A stretch of 40,974 bases of DNA from Candidatus Woesearchaeota archaeon. GTDB taxonomy: Archaea; Nanobdellota; Nanobdellia; Woesearchaeales; JAGWAF01. A model generated the notes under the pieces. It was not told the origin of the DNA. It saw only the letters and a program-made list of their open reading frames with translations, and searched no databases. The stretch covers positions 1-40,974 of the forward strand of contig JAGVYP010000068.1 in the NCBI GenBank assembly GCA_018303205.1. The letters run 5' to 3'. Positions 1 through 7,864 of the stretch are shown piece after piece (the stretch's first letter is position 1; each line of letters opens with the position of its first letter). The position numbers and the translations under genes were made by a program.

Positions 1-156
1 ACAATGTAACTACTTCTCATATATAATGATTTGTATACTACAGAATATATAATTTATCAGACGAGAACCAATTACTTATCGACTAAGCTTTCCACATACG
101 GAATACCAGAAGATTAATATATGCCTATTCTTGAAAAAACAAAATGAGGTGAAATC

Positions 157-519
157 ATGGAAGACCAATCCAACTTTATCATATTAACAGTTGTTGGGAT
201 AGTTGCTATTATAGCATTAGTAGTATTGGTCATACCTGGGAAAACTCAAGATTTAACAGGACGCACTACGGTTACATCTGTTGGTAATTTAGATCCACGA
301 TGGGGTCCAGGTTATCCACCTCAGCCAACGCATATTCCACGACTAACCCCATTTAATCCTGATCTTGTGTGTGGTGGACCATGTACACCAAAATTTCAAA
401 CCGGAGGTGCTTGCCCTGAGGAATGCCCAACTTGTGTCATGCCTTATTGGATTTATCCAGATGACGGGTCAGAAAGAAGAAGACCAAATCCTTTCAGACC
501 GGAAGGTAGATGTCAATAA
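157..519 (+). CDS. small membrane-anchored exported protein (N-terminal TM, Pro/Cys-rich ectodomain)
   Basis: ORF; N-term MEDQSNFIILTVVGIVAIIALVVLV similar to 10172..11161; GAGGTGAAATC just before ATG. Confidence 0.7.
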   Translation: MEDQSNFIILTVVGIVAIIALVVLVIPGKTQDLTGRTTVTSVGNLDPRWGPGYPPQPTHIPRLTPFNPDLVCGGPCTPKFQTGGACPEECPTCVMPYWIYPDDGSERRRPNPFRPEGRCQ

Positions 520-532
520 CTGAGGTAAAATC

Positions 533-638
533 ATGGAAGAAAAATCAAACTTTATCATAATCAGTGAATATACTTTCTTCAATAGTGATACTTGCGATTG
601 TGGGAATGCTCTTTTTATTTTGGAGAAGTAACAAATAA
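533..638 (+). pseudogene. frameshifted remnant paralog of the 157..519 N-terminal module
   Basis: GAGGTAAAATCATGGAAGAAAAATCAAACTTTATCATAATC repeats the start of the upstream ORF; frame 0 reads MEEKSNFIIIS, then the +1 frame reads VNILSSIVILAIVGMLFLFWRSNK*. Confidence 0.5.
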
Positions 639-808
639 TTTTTTATTGAATGTTCCTGGTTCTTTCTTTTTGTTCGTAGGTATAGTCATTTTTTGTTTTT
701 TAAAAAAAAATCCAAAGAAAAATTCAAAAAAGAGAACCAAAGATCCCAATTTTGTAATTACTCATTAGGGACTCCATCTTTATAAAGAAAGAACTTTTTA
801 AGTCCTCT

Positions 809-1810
809 ATGAAACGCACGAGTATTCTCTTAGGCATGCTAGGAACACTTCTCCTTACAGGAATTACAAGCACAAGCTTAGCACAACTACCCTTCTTAAC
901 TGAAATAACTCTGATAAGCATGGGATTAGTGATCATGCTTTTACTCAGCAAAGGAATCCTTCAAAAAAAACAAGAAAGCCTTGCTTGCAGCTTACTTTTT
1001 TTCAGCGTGATGCTTTTGAATACCCTCTTTCTGTATATCCTGAGCAAACAAGAACTTCTTTTTTTCACAACAATGTTTCTCAGCATCTTAGGAATTTTAT
1101 TTACCCTCTACAATATGAAGAATGATACACCCCTTTCTATTCCAGAAAAGAAAGAGCTCAAGAAAGAAGACAAAAAGGAAAAAACAGAAGAAACCATATA
1201 CCCTTTACAAATTGTAGATCTGCCCATTCTTAAATCTGAAGAAACACCACTTGAAAAACCTCTTCAACCCTTGGCAAGAACCTATGTTGTTACCATGCCT
1301 AAAGAAGAGAAAAAAATAAGACAAGCAAAGAAAAAAACGCGAAGAAAAACACAGAAGAAAAAAATAAGAAGAACCAAGAAAAAAGTTAAAAAAATACGCT
1401 ACCCACAATATGGCCTTACCAAAATAGAAGGCATAGCAAAGATACAAGCAGGAAAACTACGCAAAACAAAAGTACGCAATACTGCCCAGTTACTCAAAAA
1501 AGGAGCAACACCCCAAGGAAGAAAAGACCTTGCAAAGAAAAGCAGGATCAGCCCAAAACTGATTCTCAAATGGGTAAACATGTGTGATTTACTCCGCGTC
1601 AAAGGCATTGGAGAAGAATATTCAGAGTTACTCGAAAGGGCAGGAGTAGATACTGTTCCAGAAATAAAACAGAGAAATGCGGAAAAACTTTTGAAAAAAA
1701 TGGAAACCGTAAACAAAAAGAAAAACTTAGTAAGAACCTTGCCTTCTCTGAACAAAGTAAAAAGTTGGGTTAAACAAGCAAAAGGATTACCCAGAATAGT
1801 AATGTACTAA
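809..1810 (+). CDS. membrane protein with Lys/Arg-rich linker and C-terminal helix-hairpin-helix (DUF4332-like) domain
   Basis: N-terminal hydrophobic helices; KIEGIAKIQAGKL...LKKGATPQGRKDLAKKSRISPKLILKWVNMCDLLRVKGIGEEYSELLERAGVDTV. Confidence 0.7.
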   Translation: MKRTSILLGMLGTLLLTGITSTSLAQLPFLTEITLISMGLVIMLLLSKGILQKKQESLACSLLFFSVMLLNTLFLYILSKQELLFFTTMFLSILGILFTLYNMKNDTPLSIPEKKELKKEDKKEKTEETIYPLQIVDLPILKSEETPLEKPLQPLARTYVVTMPKEEKKIRQAKKKTRRKTQKKKIRRTKKKVKKIRYPQYGLTKIEGIAKIQAGKLRKTKVRNTAQLLKKGATPQGRKDLAKKSRISPKLILKWVNMCDLLRVKGIGEEYSELLERAGVDTVPEIKQRNAEKLLKKMETVNKKKNLVRTLPSLNKVKSWVKQAKGLPRIVMY

Positions 1811-1811
1811 A

Positions 1812-2006
1812 TTACCTTACCTTAATAGCGTATTCGCCTTCTCTTTCAACATTGATCTTTTTTGCGATGCCTGAAAGAGTAGGATCAAGAACATAAATTC
1901 TGCCTTGCCAAGTAGAAGTAAAATCATTTTTGTTGAGATTTTTTTCTTTAATCTGTATCTCAGACATAATCTCCTTCGTATCCTTATGAGCTAATCTTTT
2001 TACCAT
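1812..2006 (-). CDS. spt4: Spt4-like transcription elongation factor (RNAP subunit E'') lacking zinc-ribbon cysteines
   Basis: TWQGRIYVLDPTLSGIAKKINVEREGEYAIKVR matches the archaeal Spt4 C-terminal core; no Cys in the protein. Confidence 0.7.
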   Translation of the reverse strand: MVKRLAHKDTKEIMSEIQIKEKNLNKNDFTSTWQGRIYVLDPTLSGIAKKINVEREGEYAIKVR

Positions 2007-2109
2007 ACTCAGCAGAGCAAAGACTGAGTATATAAAGCTTGTGCTGGTTTTCGTACTCTGTTCCTAAACTGATAAGGAAGAAGAAAGATATAAAAATGTC
2101 AAAAATTTT

Positions 2110-2240
2110 CCACTAGTCACAGACTAGTGGCTGGAAGCCGATTGACTATTCATAGTGAAAAATTTTTGAGCATGCTCAAAAACCACTATTGATAATGGCA
2201 TGTCGCAACATGCCACCAATCTGTGATTGGTGGTTTTTGA
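2110..2240 (+). ncRNA. cluster of perfect hairpins/palindromes, candidate structured leader of downstream ORF
   Basis: CCACTAGTC-ACA-GACTAGTGG; TTTTTGAGCATGCTCAAAAA; GGCATGT-CGCA-ACATGCC; CCACCAATC-TGT-GATTGGTGG; alternative stem TCAAAAACCAC/GTGGTTTTTGA; TATA-like GATATAAAAATG near 2088. Confidence 0.5.
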
Positions 2241-2275
2241 CAAGAGAAAAGAAAAAAAACAAGCTTGGTGAAAAA

Positions 2276-2606
2276 GATGGATATGATTTATGTCAAAGAA
2301 AAAGAAATTACTCAAGAAGAATTTGAAGAATACAAAACTCAACTTGAAGAAGAACAAGAAATTCCTGATTACAATGAAAACATCGTTTTTGGCTATGTAC
2401 TTACCACAGAAGATTTTATTCTCGGAGGAGACGAACTCCCTTGCTGGCCAGTACTCCTCGACTTAGAACAACAAGAGATTTATGAGTTAAAAGGAGACAA
2501 TCCTGTTATGATCACACAAGAAAAACTTGATAGCTTTGAGCTCTATGCGTATGAAGATAGAGAAGAGGACGAAATACGCTGGTATGCAGGAGGAGACATA
2601 TCATAA
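2276..2606 (+). CDS. acidic hypothetical protein
   Basis: ORF track starts at TTG 2265; ATG 2276 preceded by GGTG (SD-like) seems the likelier start. Confidence 0.65.
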
Positions 2607-2640
2607 TATTTATAAAGCAACCCCTGCCTTCCTTCTTTAT

Positions 2641-2724
2641 GCCCTCGTGGCTCAGTGGTAGAGCGTGTCCTTGGTATTCATTTACAAAAAGGACAAGGTC
2701 CCGAGTTCAATTCTCGGCGAGGGC
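2641..2724 (+). tRNA. tRNA-Thr(GGT) with ~13-nt intron after position 37
   Basis: Acceptor GCCCTCG/CGAGGGC, D-arm GCTC/GAGC, anticodon stem TGTCC/GGACA around a 20-nt loop TTGGTATTCATTTACAAAAA, T-arm CCGAG-TTCAATT-CTCGG, U discriminator follows. Confidence 0.85.
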
Positions 2725-2798
2725 TTTGTGAGAAGAAAGTTCTGATTTTTGGATTTTTTATAAAAAAAATAATAAAAATAAAAGAAGAGACTGAAAGA

Positions 2799-3752
2799 TC
2801 ATATTCTTTGTAATGCTTGATCAACAGAAAGAGCAGACCACCCATTTCTTACCAAACTTTGCTTGATCTGTTCTTTGGTCCATCCTTGCGCGAGATATTG
2901 CTTTACATAAGGAAGTAATTGCTGCAGGACATTATTCTCTTGCACTTCCCTCCCTGATTTTGAAAGGAGCTCCTTAAATGTATAAGAAACCAGCTCCATT
3001 CTTTCGAGAGTATCACGATCTACCTGCTGTGCTTTGAGTAACTTGTCAGTAAAAGAAAAAAGAAAAAGAGAAACCAGAGGATGCAAAAAAACAAAGTTCA
3101 GCCAAAGAGTAACAATCAAGGACAATAAAAAAGGAGCATCGCCAAGAAAAGGAACGCTTCTTGCAAAAAAGTTATAGACGATAAAAAAAAGAATCAAGAG
3201 AATACACAAATTTAGAATTTTTAGATGGATAATCTTCTTCATAAGAACATGCTTTGCTTTAAAAAAAAGGATAAAAGCGTCACGCAAACCAACCCCACCA
3301 GGATATTGTACCGCGTACAACAAGAGAGGAAGATCAAGAGAAAGCAAACGAACTAAAAAAACTTGTCGCGCCTTGGTAATTTGTGTCAGAATCTTGAGAA
3401 TCATTTTCCGAGAAGTGAAAAAAGACTGCTTGGTAAAAACTGATTTCCACTTCTGCAAACCCTCATGCACCGGTAAAGAAGACAGCGTTTTTCCTTGCAA
3501 AAAATCTGCAAGAATAACAAGATGAGCACCTTCTAAAAGATAAAAAAAAGATTGATAAATGCCCCTCCAGAGAAAAAAAGAGATGATAAGACCTACCATA
3601 AAAATAAAAAGAGTAATAACGGTATCAGATCTCCTTGTAAACTGAAGAAAAAACCAGAGCACTAATAATAAGAGGAAACAGTACCCTGTGAAAACCATGC
3701 TTTTTAACAATAGGAAAGGCATCGTGTATGAAAAAACTTTCTTAAGCATCAT
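2799..3752 (-). CDS. multi-pass membrane protein with C-terminal soluble helical tail
   Basis: Several hydrophobic segments; tail YLAQGWTKEQIKQSLVRNGWSALSVDQAL. Confidence 0.7.
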   Translation of the reverse strand: MMLKKVFSYTMPFLLLKSMVFTGYCFLLLLVLWFFLQFTRRSDTVITLFIFMVGLIISFFLWRGIYQSFFYLLEGAHLVILADFLQGKTLSSLPVHEGLQKWKSVFTKQSFFTSRKMILKILTQITKARQVFLVRLLSLDLPLLLYAVQYPGGVGLRDAFILFFKAKHVLMKKIIHLKILNLCILLILFFIVYNFFARSVPFLGDAPFLLSLIVTLWLNFVFLHPLVSLFLFSFTDKLLKAQQVDRDTLERMELVSYTFKELLSKSGREVQENNVLQQLLPYVKQYLAQGWTKEQIKQSLVRNGWSALSVDQALQRI

Positions 3753-3897
3753 GTCATTTTTTTGTTCTTATACTTTATAATTCTTTCTTAGAAAGCTATA
3801 GTTAACAGAAAGTGAGGCACGATGAAACTGTTCTATTATTCTGTTATTTTATCTTTTTTATGAAAAAAAAACACAAACAAAAACAAGGTTTTTGAGC

Positions 3898-3920
3898 TTC
3901 GGAAACCTACGGTTTCCGAA
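3898..3920. promoter_or_regulatory. perfect dyad next to TATA-like box, candidate operator
   Basis: TTCGGAAACC-TAC-GGTTTCCGAA followed by ACATTTAAATC, ATG at 3954. Confidence 0.5.
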
Positions 3921-3953
3921 ACATTTAAATCACGAAAAAGAGTTTCCTACCTT

Positions 3954-5171
3954 ATGATCTTTTTTAAAAGAGAAGAAGAGCCTGAATTTAGTGAAGAAGA
4001 CCTCGAATTTCTTGGAAGATTTAATAAGTTTCTTTCCCGAGAAAACATGAAAAGACTTGAAGAGCTCAAATTGTCCCAAACGATCAGTTTTAGGGATGAA
4101 AAAATTGTTATGAAGCTCTTCGGAGTAAAGATTATTCCTCAAATCAAAACCCTAGACAAGGAAATGAAAGGATTTGTTGATGAATGTAATGCTCGTGTGA
4201 AAAGAGAGATTCAAAACATTCTTTTTGAACGTTTCGCAGAAGAAGCACATGAAAAAATACCAGACCTCATAGCACCTCATATTATAGGATACGAAGAGGT
4301 TAAAGGCGCATTAGCACTCCAGCTCTTTGCAAAAGAACCTGTGCACATTCTCTTATTAGGAGATCCCGGTACAGGAAAAACTGACTTGATAAGAGAAGCT
4401 ACTGAACTTGCTCCTCTAAGCACGTTTGGATTAGGCTCAGGAACCACAGGAGTAGGGCTTGTGGGAACCTATAAAGGATTTGAGTTTGTTCCAGGACTTC
4501 TTCCACAAGCTCATAACGGAATTTGTGCTCTTGACGAACTCAATTTACTCAAGGAAGAAAGCAGAGCTGGGCTCTATAATGCTATGGAAAAAGGATTTGT
4601 TACGTATGACAAAGCAGGAGTACATCAGCGCATGGAATCCCATGTCAGCATCGTAGCAACAGCTAATCCAAAAGGAGACAGCTTTGAAAGCAAGGACCTA
4701 AAAGAAATAAAAAAACAAGTTCCCTTTGATCCTGCCTTAATGACCAGGTTCCATGTGGTTTTTCTCATGAATAAACCTTCACAACTTCAATTTGAAAACA
4801 TAACAAAAGCAATAACCAGCAATGAAGGAGATGAAATAACCCCCGGAGATAAACAGTTTATACAACACTATATCACCCTTGCAAAAAAGAAGACAGTACA
4901 CTTTCCAAAAGAATATGAAACAGATGTCGTTACTTATATACAACAGCTCAAACAAAAAGAAAATATGCTGCTCACAGAAATAACTCCGCGCACAGTTGTG
5001 GGATTTATGAACATGGTAAAAGCTTCTGCACGCATGAATTTGCGCAGCAGAGTAGAAAAAGTGGACATTGATCGTGTAAAACTTATCTTTGAGCACGCTT
5101 TGCACATTCCTTTTGAAAATATCAAGTCTGAGAAAACACCTATTCGTAATGTACCAAGAGGATACCAATGA
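3954..5171 (+). CDS. MCM-like AAA+ ATPase without MCM N-terminal OB domain
   Basis: IAPHIIGYEEVKGALALQLF, LLLGDPGTGKT, GLLPQAHNGICALDELNLL, VATANPKG, ALMTRFHVVF. Confidence 0.8.
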   Translation: MIFFKREEEPEFSEEDLEFLGRFNKFLSRENMKRLEELKLSQTISFRDEKIVMKLFGVKIIPQIKTLDKEMKGFVDECNARVKREIQNILFERFAEEAHEKIPDLIAPHIIGYEEVKGALALQLFAKEPVHILLLGDPGTGKTDLIREATELAPLSTFGLGSGTTGVGLVGTYKGFEFVPGLLPQAHNGICALDELNLLKEESRAGLYNAMEKGFVTYDKAGVHQRMESHVSIVATANPKGDSFESKDLKEIKKQVPFDPALMTRFHVVFLMNKPSQLQFENITKAITSNEGDEITPGDKQFIQHYITLAKKKTVHFPKEYETDVVTYIQQLKQKENMLLTEITPRTVVGFMNMVKASARMNLRSRVEKVDIDRVKLIFEHALHIPFENIKSEKTPIRNVPRGYQ

Positions 5172-5172
5172 T

Positions 5173-5239
5173 TATGGTTTTCTAAAAAACCATATGGTTC
5201 TAAAAAAAGCTATATGGTAACCAAAAGATTTATATAGTT
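5173..5239 (+). promoter_or_regulatory. iteron-like operator: TATGGTT-type units every 20 bp
   Basis: TATGGTT 5173, TATGGTT 5193, TATGGTA 5213, TATAGTT 5233; last lies in the TATA region. Confidence 0.55.
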
Positions 5240-5258
5240 CTCTATATTACTATTTACT

Positions 5259-5870
5259 ATGGAGCAACAATTGAAAAAGAGAGAAATCCTGAAACTAGAG
5301 AAAGGATACTTGAGAGAGTTAGATGATGCTTATGCACAGGTGTTACACTGGTTTTTTTCTTTTCCCACAAGAGAAATAGGACTCAATGACCTCGCTGCAG
5401 AGACTAAACTTGCTAAAGTAACCGTAAGTGGTATTATCGATGATTTGGAAAAAGAAGGTTTTGTAAAGAAAAGAGTATATGGAAAAGCATGGAGTTTACG
5501 ATGTGATGTTACACACCCTTATAATTTTACATATAAAGTTTCTTTTAACTTACTTATGATTTATACTGCCTATCTCAAAGGATTAGCAAAACTCATTTTT
5601 AAGGAGGTAGGAAACGCAAAAGCTATTATACTTTTTGGAAGCTACAGAAAGGGAGATGACACTGAAGAAAGTGACATAGACTTGGCAGTTGAAGTAGATG
5701 ATCATAAAGACATGAGGATCATTGAATTGGGAGTGATACCGGAATTCGGATTTAGAGAAAATGTAAAAGTAAACTTGCATATCTTTTCTAGAAACAAAAT
5801 TGATTTAAACGTATTTGCTAATATAGCAAATGGTATTGTTTTAGAGGGATTTTTAGAGGTACACCCATGA
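5259..5870 (+). CDS. HTH + MNT-type nucleotidyltransferase (antitoxin-like)
   Basis: N-terminal HTH (LNDLAAETKLAKVTVSGIIDDLEKEGFVKKR) and GSYRKGDDTEESDIDLAVEV. Confidence 0.85.
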   Translation: MEQQLKKREILKLEKGYLRELDDAYAQVLHWFFSFPTREIGLNDLAAETKLAKVTVSGIIDDLEKEGFVKKRVYGKAWSLRCDVTHPYNFTYKVSFNLLMIYTAYLKGLAKLIFKEVGNAKAIILFGSYRKGDDTEESDIDLAVEVDDHKDMRIIELGVIPEFGFRENVKVNLHIFSRNKIDLNVFANIANGIVLEGFLEVHP

Positions 5871-6301
5871 TCCGTCATAAAAGACCTGATCAGAAAAATG
5901 CGTTAAGTATTCTAGAAGCTGCTGAGAGTGAAATGAAGTTCACGTTAACTATAAAACCTAGTGAGCAAGCAGGATCAACGATTATAAGAAACATTTATGA
6001 ATGTTATAGGATGGTTGGCGATGCATTATTAGTTTCTAAAGGAATTGAATCAGACGACCATGTTACCCCTATAAAAGAGATTACTCAACTTAAAGTTCAA
6101 ACAACAAGACCATTACAAGTAATAGACAACCTTAGAAGATTGAGGCATAACATCAATTATTATGGATACAAACCAAAAATTGAGGAAGTAAAAGATACGA
6201 TTTCTATTGCGAAAGCTACCTTTGAACCTATCTTAAAAGAGATCAAGAAGGAAGTAACACAAAAAATTACTCTAGAAAAAGATAAAAATGAAGAAAAATA
6301 A
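5867..6301 (+). CDS. HEPN-domain-like protein
   Basis: Overlaps the MNT stop; all-helical; DNLRRLRHNINYYGYKP. Confidence 0.7.
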   Translation: MIRHKRPDQKNALSILEAAESEMKFTLTIKPSEQAGSTIIRNIYECYRMVGDALLVSKGIESDDHVTPIKEITQLKVQTTRPLQVIDNLRRLRHNINYYGYKPKIEEVKDTISIAKATFEPILKEIKKEVTQKITLEKDKNEEK

Positions 6302-6375
6302 ATAACTCTCTTTTTCCCGCACTTGATTAACATTCTAAAATATGAAAAATAAAAAGTTAAAAAATAAAAAAGATC

Positions 6376-7440
6376 TTACAATGTTTCAATTCCTAGATCG
6401 TCATTTAATCTTACCGTTTGGAAAGAAGTCTTTTTATTGTCCCTCTTACCAAGAATCCAAGGACTATTTACACCTGTGATAATGGTCATAACGGTAAGCT
6501 TATTTTTCATGTCATCAGTAATTCTTGCTCCCCAGATGACATTAGCTTCAGGATCCATTTCTTCAGTAACTAATTCTCCAACCCTATTGATCGCATCCAA
6601 GGTTAAATCTGGTCCACCATGAATATGGATAATAGCACCTGTTGCTCCTTTGTATTCAATATCCAAGAGTGGATTTGCGAGAGCTCCTTTGACAGCTTCT
6701 TCTACTTTGTTATTCGTATCAGAGGCACCAATACCAATAGCAGCTACACCACCATTGGTCATGATAGCTCTAACGTCTGCAAAGTCAAGATTAACTAAGC
6801 TTGGGATTGCAATGGTTTCCACAATACCTTTGATCATGGTTGAAACAAGTTCATTAGCGACAGCAAAAGCTTGTTGTACGGGAAGATTTCCGGCAATTTG
6901 CACAAGCCTATTGTTATCAACGACAATAACGGTATCAGAAACTTCTCTCAATAATTGTAAACCATGTTCTGCTTTGTCTATTCTCGCTCTTTCAATATTA
7001 AAAGGCATTGTTACTGTTCCAATGACAATTGCTCCTGTTTCTTTTGCAGCATGTGCAACAACATGGGCAGCTCCTGTTCCTGTTCCTCCACCCATACCTG
7101 CGCAAATAAAGACCATGTCTGAGTTTTTGAGGGATTGTTTAATCTCATTAATGGATTCTTGTGCAGCTTCAGTTCCTTTGGTTGGAAAACCACCACAGCC
7201 TAAACCGCGAGTAAGGTCTTTTCCGATAAGGAACTTACGATCTGCTTCAGTAAAGTCAAGATGCTGTAAGTCAGTATTACATGCAATAATCTCTGCTCCC
7301 TTGATTCCTTTTTTATAGAGCCAGGAAACCATGTTGTTTCCAGCACCGCCAACACCGACTACTTTGATGTTAGCTTTTCCTACATTAGAAGAATATTCTT
7401 GTTGTGGTTGTTTGACCGCGTTTTGTACAATGAAATCCAT
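6376..7440 (-). CDS. ftsZ: cell division protein FtsZ
   Basis: VVGVGGAGNN, AGMGGGTGTGAAHVVA, NTDLQHL. Confidence 0.98.
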   Translation of the reverse strand: MDFIVQNAVKQPQQEYSSNVGKANIKVVGVGGAGNNMVSWLYKKGIKGAEIIACNTDLQHLDFTEADRKFLIGKDLTRGLGCGGFPTKGTEAAQESINEIKQSLKNSDMVFICAGMGGGTGTGAAHVVAHAAKETGAIVIGTVTMPFNIERARIDKAEHGLQLLREVSDTVIVVDNNRLVQIAGNLPVQQAFAVANELVSTMIKGIVETIAIPSLVNLDFADVRAIMTNGGVAAIGIGASDTNNKVEEAVKGALANPLLDIEYKGATGAIIHIHGGPDLTLDAINRVGELVTEEMDPEANVIWGARITDDMKNKLTVMTIITGVNSPWILGKRDNKKTSFQTVRLNDDLGIETL

Positions 7441-7471
7441 GTTCCTTCCTCCTTGTTGAACGATAAGAAAA

Positions 7472-7532
7472 AAGGGTCTCCGTTAATTGTGGGGTGGGGG
7501 GTGGTTATAGAATATTAGCTATGGAGACCCTT
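7472..7532. promoter_or_regulatory. inverted repeat around ftsZ promoter/leader with G-rich loop
   Basis: AAGGGTCTCC (7472-7481) / GGAGACCCTT (7523-7532); loop contains GGGGTGGGGGGTGG; minus-strand TATA-like CTTATAAGG abuts. Confidence 0.5.
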
Positions 7533-7685
7533 ATAAGCGTGATATGCTCTTTTCCTCTCGATCACCTGCCTTAGTGTATACCTTTTGTATACTGGTATTT
7601 TTTTAAGTATACTTATATATAAATGTTTCGATTTAGTGTGCTATGTATGGTAATTCACTCTATTTTAAAAGAAAAAACGATAAGA

Positions 7686-7696
7686 TTAGGCACAAG
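7686..7696 (+). repeat. dispersed intergenic motif TTAGGCACAAG copy 1
   Basis: exact 11-mer. Confidence 0.9.
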
Positions 7697-7864
7697 AAAA
7701 AACTAAGCTATGGTTTGTTTACTCTTATCTTTTTTTATGAAAAATCTTCAAACAAAATACAAAATAAACAGAAAAATAGACGATAAATTAGAACTTATAA
7801 AAAATATATGAAAAAAATAAAACGACAGAAAAAACAAACAGAAATAAGAGTAAATATCAAAAAA

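Noticed and set aside
1205-1755. Minus-strand ORFs opposite 809..1810
   Set aside because: Phe/Ser-rich shadow ORFs from Lys-rich coding on the + strand.
6650-7318. 222-aa + strand ORF opposite ftsZ
   Set aside because: Antisense shadow of the strongly supported FtsZ CDS.
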